Assembly: GCA_036013505.1 (NCBI GenBank)
Contig: CP107851.1
Span: forward strand, 5,974,501 to 6,038,500
DNA from: Streptomyces sp. NBC_00510
Lineage (GTDB): Bacteria; Actinomycetota; Actinomycetes; Streptomycetales; Streptomycetaceae
Direction: 5' to 3'
Length of the DNA: 64,000 bases
Within the stretch, counting starts at the first letter, position 1, and each line of letters starts with the position of its first letter. The position numbers and the translations under genes were made by a program. Below are positions 7,456 to 15,406 of this stretch, piece by piece. The notes under the pieces are model-generated. The model worked only from the letters and a program-made list of their open reading frames with translations, was not told the DNA's origin and searched no databases.

Positions 7456-8790
7456 TCAGTCCGCGGCGGGCAGCTCGACCTTCGCGCCGAGCTTCTCCAG
7501 CTTGCCCATGAAGTTCTCGTAGCCGCGGTTGATCAGGTCGATGCCGTGCACCCGGGAGGTGCCCTGCGCCGCCAGGGCCGCGATGAGGTACGAGAAGCCG
7601 CCGCGCAGGTCGGGGATGACCAGGTCGGCGCCCTGCAGCCTGGTGGGGCCGCTGACGACCGCGGAGTGCAGGAAGTTGCGCTGGCCGAAGCGGCAGGGGG
7701 TGCCGCCCAGGCACTCGCGGTAGAGCTGGATGTGGGCGCCCATCTGGTTGAGCGCCGAGGTGAAGCCCAGCCGGGACTCGTACACCGTCTCGTGGACGAT
7801 GGACAGGCCCGAGGCCTGCGTGAGGGCCACGACCAAGGGCTGCTGCCAGTCGGTCTGGAAGCCGGGGTGGACGTCGGTCTCCAGGGCGATGGCGTTCAGC
7901 GGGCCGCCGGGGTGCCAGAAGCGGATGCCGTGGTCGTCGACCTCGAAGGCCCCGCCCACCTTGCGGAAGACGTTGAGGAAGGTCATCATCTCGCGCTGGC
8001 TGGCGCCGCGGACGTAGACGTTGCCCTCGGTGGCCAGGGCCGCGCAGGCCCAGGAGGCGGCCTCCAGGCGGTCCGGGAGGGCGCGGTGGTTGTAGCCGCC
8101 GAGCTTGTCCACGCCGGTGATGTGGATGGTGCGGTTGGTGCCCATCGTGATGATGGCGCCCATCTTCTGCAGGACGCAGATGAGGTCCTCGATCTCCGGC
8201 TCGATCGCGGCGTTGCTCAGCTCGGTGACGCCCTCGGCCAGGACGGCCGTCAGCAGCACCTGCTCGGTCGCGCCGACCGACGGGTACGGGAGCTCGATCT
8301 TGCAGCCGCGCAGCCGCTGCGGGGCCTCCAGGTACTGGCCCTCGGGGCGCTTCTCGATGACCGCGCCGAACTTGCGCAGCACGTCGAAGTGGAAGTCGAT
8401 CGGCCGGCCGCCGATGTCGCAGCCGCCCAGGCCCGGGATGAAGGCGTGGCCGAGGCGGTGCAGCAGGGGGCCGCAGAACAGGATCGGGATCCGCGAGGAG
8501 CCCGCGTGGGCGTCGATGTCGGCGACGTTCGCGCTCTCCACCTTGGACGGGTCGAGCACCAGTTCCCCGGGCTCCTCACCGGCCTGCACCGTCACCCCGT
8601 GCAGCTGGAGCAGGCCCCGCACCACGCGCACGTCGCGGATGTCGGGCACGTTGCGCAGCCGGCTGGGTTCGCTGCCCAGCAGCGCGGCCACCATCGCCTT
8701 GGGCACGAGGTTCTTCGCGCCGCGGACATGGATCTCCCCCTCGAGGGGGGTGCCGCCGTGGACGAGCAGTACGTCGTTAAGGCCGGTCAT
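7456..8790 (-). CDS. murA: UDP-N-acetylglucosamine 1-carboxyvinyltransferase MurA
   Basis: First committed step of peptidoglycan synthesis, transferring enolpyruvate from PEP to UDP-GlcNAc in the cytoplasm. It has 444 residues with the two-lobe EPSP-synthase fold; LEGEIHVRGAKNLVPKAMVAALL near residue 17 contains the substrate lysine and asparagine. The catalytic-loop motif GGCDIGGRP carries Cys124, equivalent to E. coli Cys115, so the enzyme should be sensitive to fosfomycin, unlike the Asp version of mycobacteria. It starts at ATG 8790 with a CAGGAA-type ribosome site. It is divergent from the yqgE gene. Confidence 0.95.
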   Translation of the reverse strand: MTGLNDVLLVHGGTPLEGEIHVRGAKNLVPKAMVAALLGSEPSRLRNVPDIRDVRVVRGLLQLHGVTVQAGEEPGELVLDPSKVESANVADIDAHAGSSRIPILFCGPLLHRLGHAFIPGLGGCDIGGRPIDFHFDVLRKFGAVIEKRPEGQYLEAPQRLRGCKIELPYPSVGATEQVLLTAVLAEGVTELSNAAIEPEIEDLICVLQKMGAIITMGTNRTIHITGVDKLGGYNHRALPDRLEAASWACAALATEGNVYVRGASQREMMTFLNVFRKVGGAFEVDDHGIRFWHPGGPLNAIALETDVHPGFQTDWQQPLVVALTQASGLSIVHETVYESRLGFTSALNQMGAHIQLYRECLGGTPCRFGQRNFLHSAVVSGPTRLQGADLVIPDLRGGFSYLIAALAAQGTSRVHGIDLINRGYENFMGKLEKLGAKVELPAAD

Positions 8791-9042
8791 TGCTCTCGCG
8801 TTCCTGGAGACGGGCAGAAAGGAAGCTAGGTCCCCGCAGGCACCAAGGGGAAATGGTAATCGGCCTTCCGGCGCCGGGGAGAGGGCTGTGAGGTCCCACT
8901 CATGTAATGGCTTCGCTACAGCACCCTGTGCGGTCGCGTGCCTCCGGAGGGTCGTCGGCGCCGCGCCCCGTGCGCCGGGCCCGGTCCGGAAAGGGGGCCG
9001 TTGCCACCCCGCGCGGCGGCGGAATGCGGGATCATGTTGACC

Positions 9043-9621
9043 ATGACCGAAGTGTCATCGCTCACCGGCAGACTGCTCGTCGCGACGCCCGCGCTCGCGG
9101 ACCCGAACTTCGACCGGGCGGTGGTGCTCCTCCTCGACCACGACGAGGAGGGGTCCCTCGGTGTGGTCCTCAACCGCCCCACGCCCGTCGGGGTCGGCGA
9201 CGTCCTGGAGACCTGGGCCGGTCTGGCGGGCGCGCCCCCGGTCGTCTTCCAGGGAGGGCCGGTCTCGCTGGACTCCGCGCTGGGCCTGGCCGTGGTGCCC
9301 GGTGAGCCGCGGGACGGCGAGGACGGGGAGCCGCTCGGCTGGCGCCGGGTGTACGGCGCGATCGGCCTGGTCGACCTGGAGGCGCCGCCGGAGCTCCTCG
9401 CGGCGGAGCTGGGCTCCCTGCGCATCTTCGCCGGGTACGCCGGATGGGGGCCGGGACAGCTGGAGGACGAGCTCGTCGAGGGTGCCTGGTACGTGGTGGA
9501 GTCCGAACCGGGGGACGTCTTCTCCCCGGACCCCGAGCAGCTGTGGCGCTCCGTGCTGCGCAGGCAGCGCAGCGAACTCGCGATGGTCGCGACGTATCCG
9601 GACGATCCGTCTCTGAATTAG
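9043..9621 (+). CDS. YqgE/AlgH family protein (UPF0301)
   Basis: A 192-residue cytoplasmic protein of a widespread family without an established biochemical role. Family strings are seen: SLTGRLLVATPALADPNFDRAVVLLLDHDEEGSLGVVLNRP at the start, VVFQGGPVSLDSALGLAVV, and IFAGYAGWGPGQLEDELVEGAWYVV near residue 140. Start ATG 9043 is preferred from remembered homologues; ATG 9034, three codons earlier, is also possible. The region upstream is shared with divergent murA. It may be co-expressed with the DUF3039 gene 11 bases downstream. Confidence 0.85.
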   Translation: MTEVSSLTGRLLVATPALADPNFDRAVVLLLDHDEEGSLGVVLNRPTPVGVGDVLETWAGLAGAPPVVFQGGPVSLDSALGLAVVPGEPRDGEDGEPLGWRRVYGAIGLVDLEAPPELLAAELGSLRIFAGYAGWGPGQLEDELVEGAWYVVESEPGDVFSPDPEQLWRSVLRRQRSELAMVATYPDDPSLN

Positions 9622-9632
9622 GCTTGCGTGCC

Positions 9633-9920
9633 ATGAGCACTCTCGAGCCCGAGCGCGGGGCGGGCACCGGCACCCTCGTTGAACCGACCCCGCAGGTGTC
9701 GAACGGCGATGGCGACCACGAGCGCTTCGCGCACTACGTTCAGAAGGACAAGATCATGGAGAGCGCGCTCTCCGGATCGCCGGTGGTCGCGCTCTGCGGC
9801 AAGGTCTGGGTGCCCGGCCGGGACCCCAAGAAGTACCCGGTCTGCCCGATGTGCAAGGAGATCTTCGAATCCATGCCCACCGGTGGCGGGGACAAGGACA
9901 AGGACAAGAGCGGCAAGTAG
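9633..9920 (+). CDS. DUF3039 domain protein, small and zinc-binding-like
   Basis: A 95-residue hypothetical protein conserved in actinobacteria. After a disordered N-terminus, residues 30-85 carry the domain: HERFAHYVQKDKIMESALSGSPVVALCGKVWVP and then YPVCPMCKEIFESM. The separated CG and CPMC cysteines look like a metal-binding ribbon. The C-terminus is a Lys/Asp-rich tail. TAGGCT at 9619-9624 is positioned so that transcription could begin within two bases of ATG 9633, so a nearly leaderless message is likely in addition to read-through from yqgE. Function unknown. Confidence 0.8.
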   Translation: MSTLEPERGAGTGTLVEPTPQVSNGDGDHERFAHYVQKDKIMESALSGSPVVALCGKVWVPGRDPKKYPVCPMCKEIFESMPTGGGDKDKDKSGK

Positions 9921-9987
9921 CGGCCGCCACGGCACCCGGCAGGTACGGCCGCGGCACGGCGGCCGTACTTCGCGCGTTCGGGGGGAC

Positions 9988-11151
9988 ATGGCGCAGGACG
10001 ACGCCGTCACGGCGGACCGGGTCTTCGGGCTGTGCGAGCGGGGGCGCTTCGAGATGGCGCACTCGCTCGTCGACGACGCCTTCGTCGCCCGCAACGGCAG
10101 CTTCGGTTACCTCGTACGGGCCAGGGTCTTCGCGTACGAGCGGCGGGCCGACCGGGCCCGGGAGGCCGTCGACTGGGCGCTGGCGCACGCGGAGCGCGGC
10201 GACCCCGACCCGCCGCTGCTGGCCGGGCTCGTCCTGCTGATGCTCGGCGACGCGCACGCCGCCCTCGGGCTCGGGAGGCGGGTCGTCGCCGCCGACCCCC
10301 GCGAATGGCGTGCCCAGGTGCTGGTCGCCGACTCCTGCCGGATGCTCTCCCGTGGCCCCGAGGCGGTCGCCGCCGCCCGGCGGGCGGTCCTGATCGCGCC
10401 CCGCGAGGCCGAGGCGCAGGTCGCGCTCGCACGGGCGCTGGACCTCTCCGTCCGCCTCGCCGCCCAGGCCGAACGCCGCACCGTCGTGGCCCGGGCACTG
10501 GAGCTCGGTGCCGCGCCCGCGGACGTGGCGGGGCGGCGCCGGTGGCCGCGGCTCGTGCCCGTGCTGCTGGTGGCCGCGCTGGTGCTGTTCGCCGACCCGG
10601 AGGTGCTGGCCGGCGGGGTGGGCGTGCTGGCGGCGCTGGCGGGCGCGCTGTGGCTGCTGCAGGCCCGTCGTTCCGGCAGCACCGGCCTGGGGCGGCTGCA
10701 GACCGTACGCGCTCTGGCCCGCGCCGAGTTGAACGGGGACCCGGCCCGCGCCCGGGCCGCGGCCCTGGCTGTGGCAGCGCACCTGGCCGTGCTGCCGATC
10801 GCCGCCACCGGCCTGGCGGCGGCCTCCGCCGCCGACGGCACCCCCTGGCCGCTTCCGGCCGTCCTGGGCGTCGCGGCGGGCGCCGTCGTGGTGCTGCTGG
10901 GCGCCGCCCGCGCGGTGCGCTGGTGGTACGGCGACACCTTCCTGCAGCGCGACGTGCTGCCCAACCGGCACGTCGTCCTCCAGCTGACCGCCGTCGTCGC
11001 CCTCATCGGCACCGTCGTGGCCCTCTCCGTGGCGCAGGCGACCTCCACGGCGCTGTGGTCCGCGGTGACCGTGAGCCACCTCCTGTGGTGCGTCGTCGGC
11101 GTGCTGATCCCCGTCCTCGCCCTGAACCGGGACCGCCGGGCCGGCCGCTGA
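9988..11151 (+). CDS. TPR-repeat membrane protein, function unknown
   Basis: A 387-residue protein. Residues 1-180 contain degenerate helix-turn-helix pairs of tetratricopeptide type (for example REAVDWALAHAERGDPDPPLLAGLVLLMLGDAHAALGLGRRVVAADPREW), expected in the cytoplasm for protein contacts. Residues about 185-385 hold five to six hydrophobic helices, two of them back to back (LVPVLLVAALVLFADPEVLAGGVGVLAALAGALWLL). ATG 9988 follows GGGGGGAC. It lies 67 bases after the DUF3039 gene on the same strand. I do not recognise a named family. Confidence 0.72.
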   Translation: MAQDDAVTADRVFGLCERGRFEMAHSLVDDAFVARNGSFGYLVRARVFAYERRADRAREAVDWALAHAERGDPDPPLLAGLVLLMLGDAHAALGLGRRVVAADPREWRAQVLVADSCRMLSRGPEAVAAARRAVLIAPREAEAQVALARALDLSVRLAAQAERRTVVARALELGAAPADVAGRRRWPRLVPVLLVAALVLFADPEVLAGGVGVLAALAGALWLLQARRSGSTGLGRLQTVRALARAELNGDPARARAAALAVAAHLAVLPIAATGLAAASAADGTPWPLPAVLGVAAGAVVVLLGAARAVRWWYGDTFLQRDVLPNRHVVLQLTAVVALIGTVVALSVAQATSTALWSAVTVSHLLWCVVGVLIPVLALNRDRRAGR

Positions 11152-11190
11152 CGCCCCCCGCGTCCGGCCGGCGCGGGCGGGAAATCGGCG

Positions 11191-11206
11191 ATTGGTCTAT
11201 TCCAGT
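11191..11206. promoter_or_regulatory. Candidate DasR-responsive element upstream of the hexosaminidase gene
   Basis: ATTGGTCTATTCCAGT agrees at 13 of 16 positions with the palindrome ACTGGTCTAGACCAGT and lies 28 bp before the start codon. DasR, the GlcNAc-sensing GntR regulator, controls amino-sugar genes in streptomycetes, so a site before a GH20 gene is expected. Better copies occur at the nag genes in this window. Confidence 0.6.
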
Positions 11207-11233
11207 TGCCGCGGGCGCGGCAGGATGGGCGCC

Positions 11234-12865
11234 ATGGACCTCATCCCGGCGCCCGTCGAGGCGCACCGGCACGCCGACGGCGGGCACGTCGACCTGGGAC
11301 CCGGCAGCACCTTGGACGCCGGCCCCGGCACGGAAGGGACCGCGCACTGGCTGCGCGCCACGGTCGGCGCCGCCACCGGGCTCCCGCTGCCGCCGCCGCC
11401 CGCGGGCACGCCCGGCACGATCACGCTCCGCCTCGACCCCGACGTGACCGGGCGCCTCGGCGCGGAGGGCCACCGCCTGACGGTGTCCGCCGAGGACGGC
11501 GTCCGCATCGCCGGCGGGGGAGCGGCGGGGGTGTTCTGGGGCGCCCAGACCGTACGGCAGTTGCTCGGGGCCGACGCCTTCCGGCGTGCGCCGCTGCCGG
11601 GGCGCGACTGGCGCCTGCCGCACTGCACGGTCGAGGACGCCCCGCGCTTCGCGTGGCGCGGCGTACTGCTGGACGTGGCACGGCACTTCATGCCCAAGGA
11701 CGTCGTCCTGCGCTACGTCGACCTGCTGGCCGCGCACAAGCTGAACGTGCTGCACCTGCACCTGACCGACGACCAGGGCTGGCGGGTGGAGATCCGCCGC
11801 CACCCGCGCCTGACCGAGGTCGGTGCCTGGCGCAGCCGGACCAAGGTGGGGCTGCGGGAGTCCCCGTTGTGGGACGAACGCCCGCACGGCGGTTACTACA
11901 CGCAGGACGACCTCCGCGAGATCGTGGCGTACGCGGCGGAGCGGCACGTGACGGTCGTGCCGGAGATCGACGTCCCCGGCCACTCGCAGGCCGCCATCGC
12001 CGCCTACCCGGAACTCGGCAACACCGACGTCGTGGACACCGGCGCCCTGCCGGTGCTCACCAGTTGGGGCATCAACCCGAACGTGCTGGCGCCCACCGAG
12101 GCCACCGTGCGCTTCTACGAGGACGTGCTGAGCGAGCTCCTGGAGGTCTTCCCCTCGGAGTTCGTCCACATCGGCGGCGACGAGTGCCCCAAGGACCAGT
12201 GGCGCGCCTCCGCCACCGTCCAGGCCCGCATCAAGGAGTTGGGGCTGCGCGACGAGGACGAGTTGCAGAGTTGGTTCGTCCGGCACTTCGACTCCTGGCT
12301 GAGTGCGCGCGGCCGCCGGCTGATCGGCTGGGACGAGATCTTGGAGGGCGGACTGGCCGAGGGTGCCGCCGTCTCCTCCTGGCGCGGCTACGCGGGCGGG
12401 ATCGCGGCGGCCCGGGCCGGTCACGACGTCGTGATGTGCCCGGAGAGCCAGGTCTACCTGGACTGGCGGCAGTCGGACGGCGAGGACGAGCCGGTGCCGA
12501 TCGCGCACGTCCGCACCCTGGAGGACGTCTACCGCTTCGAGCCCGTCCCGGACGGCCTCACCGCCGAGGAGGCCGCCCACGTCATCGGCGCGCAGGCCAA
12601 CATCTGGACGGAGACGATGGATTCGGTCCGCGCGGTGGACTACATGGCCTTCCCGCGGCTCGCCGCCTTCGCCGAGACGGTCTGGAGCCGGCTGCCCGGG
12701 CCCGCCGCCCGCGACCACGAGGGCTTCGCCGCGCGAATGACCACCCACTACGGGCGACTTGACGCACTGGGGGTCGAATACCGTCCGCCGGGCGGTCCGC
12801 TGCCGTGGCAGCGGCGTCCGGGCGTCATCGGACGCCCGATCGAGGGGCCGCCCCCGATCGTGTGA
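11234..12865 (+). CDS. Beta-N-acetylhexosaminidase, GH20
   Basis: Releases terminal GlcNAc from chito-oligosaccharides or cell-wall fragments by substrate-assisted catalysis. In the 543-residue protein, residues 1-130 are the GH20b-like domain and about 140-500 the catalytic barrel. The catalytic pair is in HIGGDECPKDQW, Asp316-Glu317; other barrel strings are VVPEIDVPGHSQAAIAAYPEL and GAQANIWTETM. No signal peptide is seen, so the enzyme should act inside the cell on imported oligosaccharides. ATG 11234 is preferred (AGGATGGG upstream); ATG 11225 is the alternative. The dre-like site upstream ties it to GlcNAc metabolism and to nagE/nagF at 52-55 kb. Confidence 0.9.
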   Translation: MDLIPAPVEAHRHADGGHVDLGPGSTLDAGPGTEGTAHWLRATVGAATGLPLPPPPAGTPGTITLRLDPDVTGRLGAEGHRLTVSAEDGVRIAGGGAAGVFWGAQTVRQLLGADAFRRAPLPGRDWRLPHCTVEDAPRFAWRGVLLDVARHFMPKDVVLRYVDLLAAHKLNVLHLHLTDDQGWRVEIRRHPRLTEVGAWRSRTKVGLRESPLWDERPHGGYYTQDDLREIVAYAAERHVTVVPEIDVPGHSQAAIAAYPELGNTDVVDTGALPVLTSWGINPNVLAPTEATVRFYEDVLSELLEVFPSEFVHIGGDECPKDQWRASATVQARIKELGLRDEDELQSWFVRHFDSWLSARGRRLIGWDEILEGGLAEGAAVSSWRGYAGGIAAARAGHDVVMCPESQVYLDWRQSDGEDEPVPIAHVRTLEDVYRFEPVPDGLTAEEAAHVIGAQANIWTETMDSVRAVDYMAFPRLAAFAETVWSRLPGPAARDHEGFAARMTTHYGRLDALGVEYRPPGGPLPWQRRPGVIGRPIEGPPPIV

Positions 12866-13126
12866 GGCCTGCCACAACCCGGGGCCGGTCGACGCCGGAA
12901 ATGGCAAGGTGGTCTGGCCAATCACGGCAAGGCGCGTGAAGGAGGCCATTCCCGTCGCAACCTGGAGAAAAGCGCAAACCGGACGGGGTGCCATCCGGAA
13001 GGCGGGTTCTCCTTTGCGACCCTCGCGTTGATCACCCCGGAAGATGTGCCAGAGTTGCCACGTCCGGGCTGTCAGCACGTACCGTACGGCTACCGCACCG
13101 CGGACAGCCGGGGAAGGGGCAGCTGC

Positions 13127-14020
13127 GTGAGCACGTACGCACGGCAGGCAGCGCGCAATGTGGCGTTGCCGACCTCGCTCGACGAGGCCGTGGCGGCCTT
13201 GGCCGCCACGCCCACAGCCGTGCCCGTCGCCGGAGGCACCGACCTCATGGCGGCCGTGAACTCCGGGCTCCTGCGCCCCGCGGGACTGGTCGGGCTCGGG
13301 CGGATCAGCGAGATCCGCGGCTGGCAGTACGCGGACGGCGCGGCGCTGCTCGGCGCCGGCCTCACCCACGCCCGCATGGGCCGCCCGGACTTCGCCGCGC
13401 TCATCCCCGCCCTGGCCGCCGCCGCCCGAGCCGCCGGACCCCCGCAGATCCGCAACGCGGGCACGCTCGGCGGCAACATCGCCGGCGCCGCCCCCACCGG
13501 CGACTCGCTGCCCGTGCTGGCCGCCCTGGAGGCGTCCGTCCTCGTCGCCGGCCCGGACGGCAACCGTGAGCTGCCGGTCAGCCATCTGCTCACCGCCATG
13601 GACCCGCTGCGGCCGGGCGAGGTCCTCGCGTACGTCCGGGTCCCGCTGCTGCACGCGCCGCAGACGTTCCTCAAGGCCACCGGCCGCACCGGACCCGGCC
13701 GCGCGATCGCGTCCGTCGCCGTCGTCCTCGACCCCGCCCGCCGGGGCGTACGCTGCGCGGTGGGAGCTGTCGCACCGGTGCCGCTGCGGCCGCTCGAGGC
13801 CGAACGCTGGGTCGCCGGGCTGATCGACTGGGACGGCGAGCGGACGCTGGCGCCGGAGGCCCTCACGGCCTTCGGCGAGTACGTCGCCGCCGCCTGCATC
13901 CCCGACCCCCTGCCGGCCCCGGACGGCACCACGGCCCCCGAACTGCCCCCCGCGGCCGTCCAGCTGCGGCGTACGGTGGCCGCACTGGCCCGCCGCGCGC
14001 TGGGGAGGGCACTGGCATGA
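13127..14020 (+). CDS. Xanthine dehydrogenase family, FAD-binding subunit
   Basis: Medium subunit of a molybdo-flavoenzyme, passing electrons from the iron-sulfur subunit to FAD and NAD. In 297 residues one sees PVAGGTDLMAAVNSGLLRP (FAD binding, about 30-48) and QIRNAGTLGGNIAGAAPTGDSLPVL (about 107-131), both typical of the CO dehydrogenase flavoprotein fold. GTG 13127 follows GGGGAAGGGGCAG; the open frame continues upstream to 13028 but without similarity. Its last four bases overlap the start of the next gene (ATGA), so the three genes form a translationally coupled operon. Substrate unknown. Confidence 0.88.
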   Translation: MSTYARQAARNVALPTSLDEAVAALAATPTAVPVAGGTDLMAAVNSGLLRPAGLVGLGRISEIRGWQYADGAALLGAGLTHARMGRPDFAALIPALAAAARAAGPPQIRNAGTLGGNIAGAAPTGDSLPVLAALEASVLVAGPDGNRELPVSHLLTAMDPLRPGEVLAYVRVPLLHAPQTFLKATGRTGPGRAIASVAVVLDPARRGVRCAVGAVAPVPLRPLEAERWVAGLIDWDGERTLAPEALTAFGEYVAAACIPDPLPAPDGTTAPELPPAAVQLRRTVAALARRALGRALA

Positions 14021-15345
14021 GTGACGACGTGTACGACGACAGGACACCGGACGGGCGCATGACCGACCAGCCGCAGGCGGGGTCCCCCCAGCCGCACGGC
14101 GGGGGATTCACCCCTGGGCACGGGGTGTGGGAGCCCCTGCCCCACGGCGAGTACGACGCCGACCAGACCATGCAGGTGTCCTTCGCGGCGCAGCTGTCCA
14201 TGACCGAGCCCGGAGCCGACCCGCTCGCCGCCCCGGGCCACGGCTACGCGCCCGAGCCGACCGGCATGCCGATAACGGTCGCCCCCGCGGAGGCGCCCGG
14301 AGGCCCGGCCGCCGGTGAGGACGCGGCCACCACGTGGGCGATCCCCGTCGTGCGCGAGGACGCCACCGCCGACGACTCCGGCGAGTACTCGGTGGGCGCC
14401 TTCGTGCCCACCCCCGACCCGTCGCGCCCCTGGACCGCCCCCGCCGCCCCGCACGCGCCCCCGCTGCCGCGCCCCGGCGTCGCAGCGGACGGCGGCTGGG
14501 CGCTCCCCGCGGACGCCACCGGCCAGTGGACGCTGCCCCTCACCCCGGACGGCGCCGCCGGGGAGTCCGGTGAGTACGGCTTCCCGCCCGTGTCCGCCCC
14601 CGCGCCGGACGGCGCCGCCGAGGAGTTCCGGTCCGAGCCGGTCCCCGGCGAGGACGCCGCGCACCCGCAGGAGCCCGCGGCGGACCTCGGCGCGGACCTC
14701 ACCGCCGAAGAGTCCCCGGCCGCGGAGGAGGCGGCCGAGGAGCCCGGCGACGGGCCCGGCGCGGACGCGCACAGCGAGCACCCGGTGGACTCCTACGTCC
14801 TCAACGTCAACGGCACCGACCGGCCCGTCACCGACGCCTGGCTCGGCGAGTCCCTGCTGTACGTGCTGCGCGAGCGCCTCGGCCTCGCCGGCGCCAAGGA
14901 CGGCTGCGAGCAGGGCGAGTGCGGCGCGTGCTCGGTCAAGGTCGACGGCCGTCTCGTCGCCTCCTGCCTCGTGCCCGCCGCGACCGCCGCGGGCAGCGAC
15001 ATCCGCACCGTCGAGGGGCTGTCCGCCGACGGCGGGCCCTCGGACGTCCAGCGCGCGCTGGCCGTGTGCGGGGCCGTGCAGTGCGGTTTCTGCATCCCCG
15101 GCATGGCGATGACCGTGCACGACCTGCTCGAGGGCAACCACAGCCCGACCGAGCTGGAGACCAGGCAGGCCATCAGCGGCAACCTCTGCCGCTGCTCCGG
15201 GTACCAGGGCGTCCTGGAGGCCGTGCGCCAGGTCGTGGCCGAGCGCGAGGAGACCGCGGAGGGCGCCGCGGACGACACCGCCGGCGACCCGGCCGACGGC
15301 ATCCGCGTCCCGCACCCGCGCCCCTCCTCCGGAGGCCCGGCGTGA
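14017..15345 (+). CDS. [2Fe-2S] subunit of a xanthine dehydrogenase-family enzyme with long acidic N-terminal extension
   Basis: Residues about 265-420 are the small iron-sulfur subunit: a plant-type ferredoxin cluster (CEQGECGACSVKVDG plus a later Cys) and the second [2Fe-2S] domain (CGAVQCGFCIPGM and GNLCRCSGY). The usual subunit is about 150-200 residues. Here some 260 residues rich in Pro, Ala, Asp and Glu precede it, lacking predicted structure by eye, and a 30-residue acidic tail follows. The start ATG 14017 overlaps the previous stop; any start near the ferredoxin domain would leave an unusually large gap, so the extension is probably translated. Confidence 0.85.
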   Translation: MSDDVYDDRTPDGRMTDQPQAGSPQPHGGGFTPGHGVWEPLPHGEYDADQTMQVSFAAQLSMTEPGADPLAAPGHGYAPEPTGMPITVAPAEAPGGPAAGEDAATTWAIPVVREDATADDSGEYSVGAFVPTPDPSRPWTAPAAPHAPPLPRPGVAADGGWALPADATGQWTLPLTPDGAAGESGEYGFPPVSAPAPDGAAEEFRSEPVPGEDAAHPQEPAADLGADLTAEESPAAEEAAEEPGDGPGADAHSEHPVDSYVLNVNGTDRPVTDAWLGESLLYVLRERLGLAGAKDGCEQGECGACSVKVDGRLVASCLVPAATAAGSDIRTVEGLSADGGPSDVQRALAVCGAVQCGFCIPGMAMTVHDLLEGNHSPTELETRQAISGNLCRCSGYQGVLEAVRQVVAEREETAEGAADDTAGDPADGIRVPHPRPSSGGPA

Positions 15346-15406
15346 GCACCCCGGACCTCCTGACCCGGCACCACCTCCCCCCTCGCGGCAGCGAAAGGTA
15401 CGCGCG

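Noticed and set aside
5498..7714. 738-residue minus-strand open frame across malic enzyme, hup and murA
   Set aside because: It crosses two terminators and shows no protein family; shadow of well-supported genes.
12908..12923. Second dre-like sequence after the GH20 gene
   Set aside because: It has only one good half site and lies downstream of the gene and about 210 bp from the next start, so it is not convincing.
11003..14047. 1014-residue minus-strand open frame opposite GH20 and the FAD subunit
   Set aside because: Composition is that of an antisense shadow in GC-rich DNA; the plus-strand genes have clear domains.
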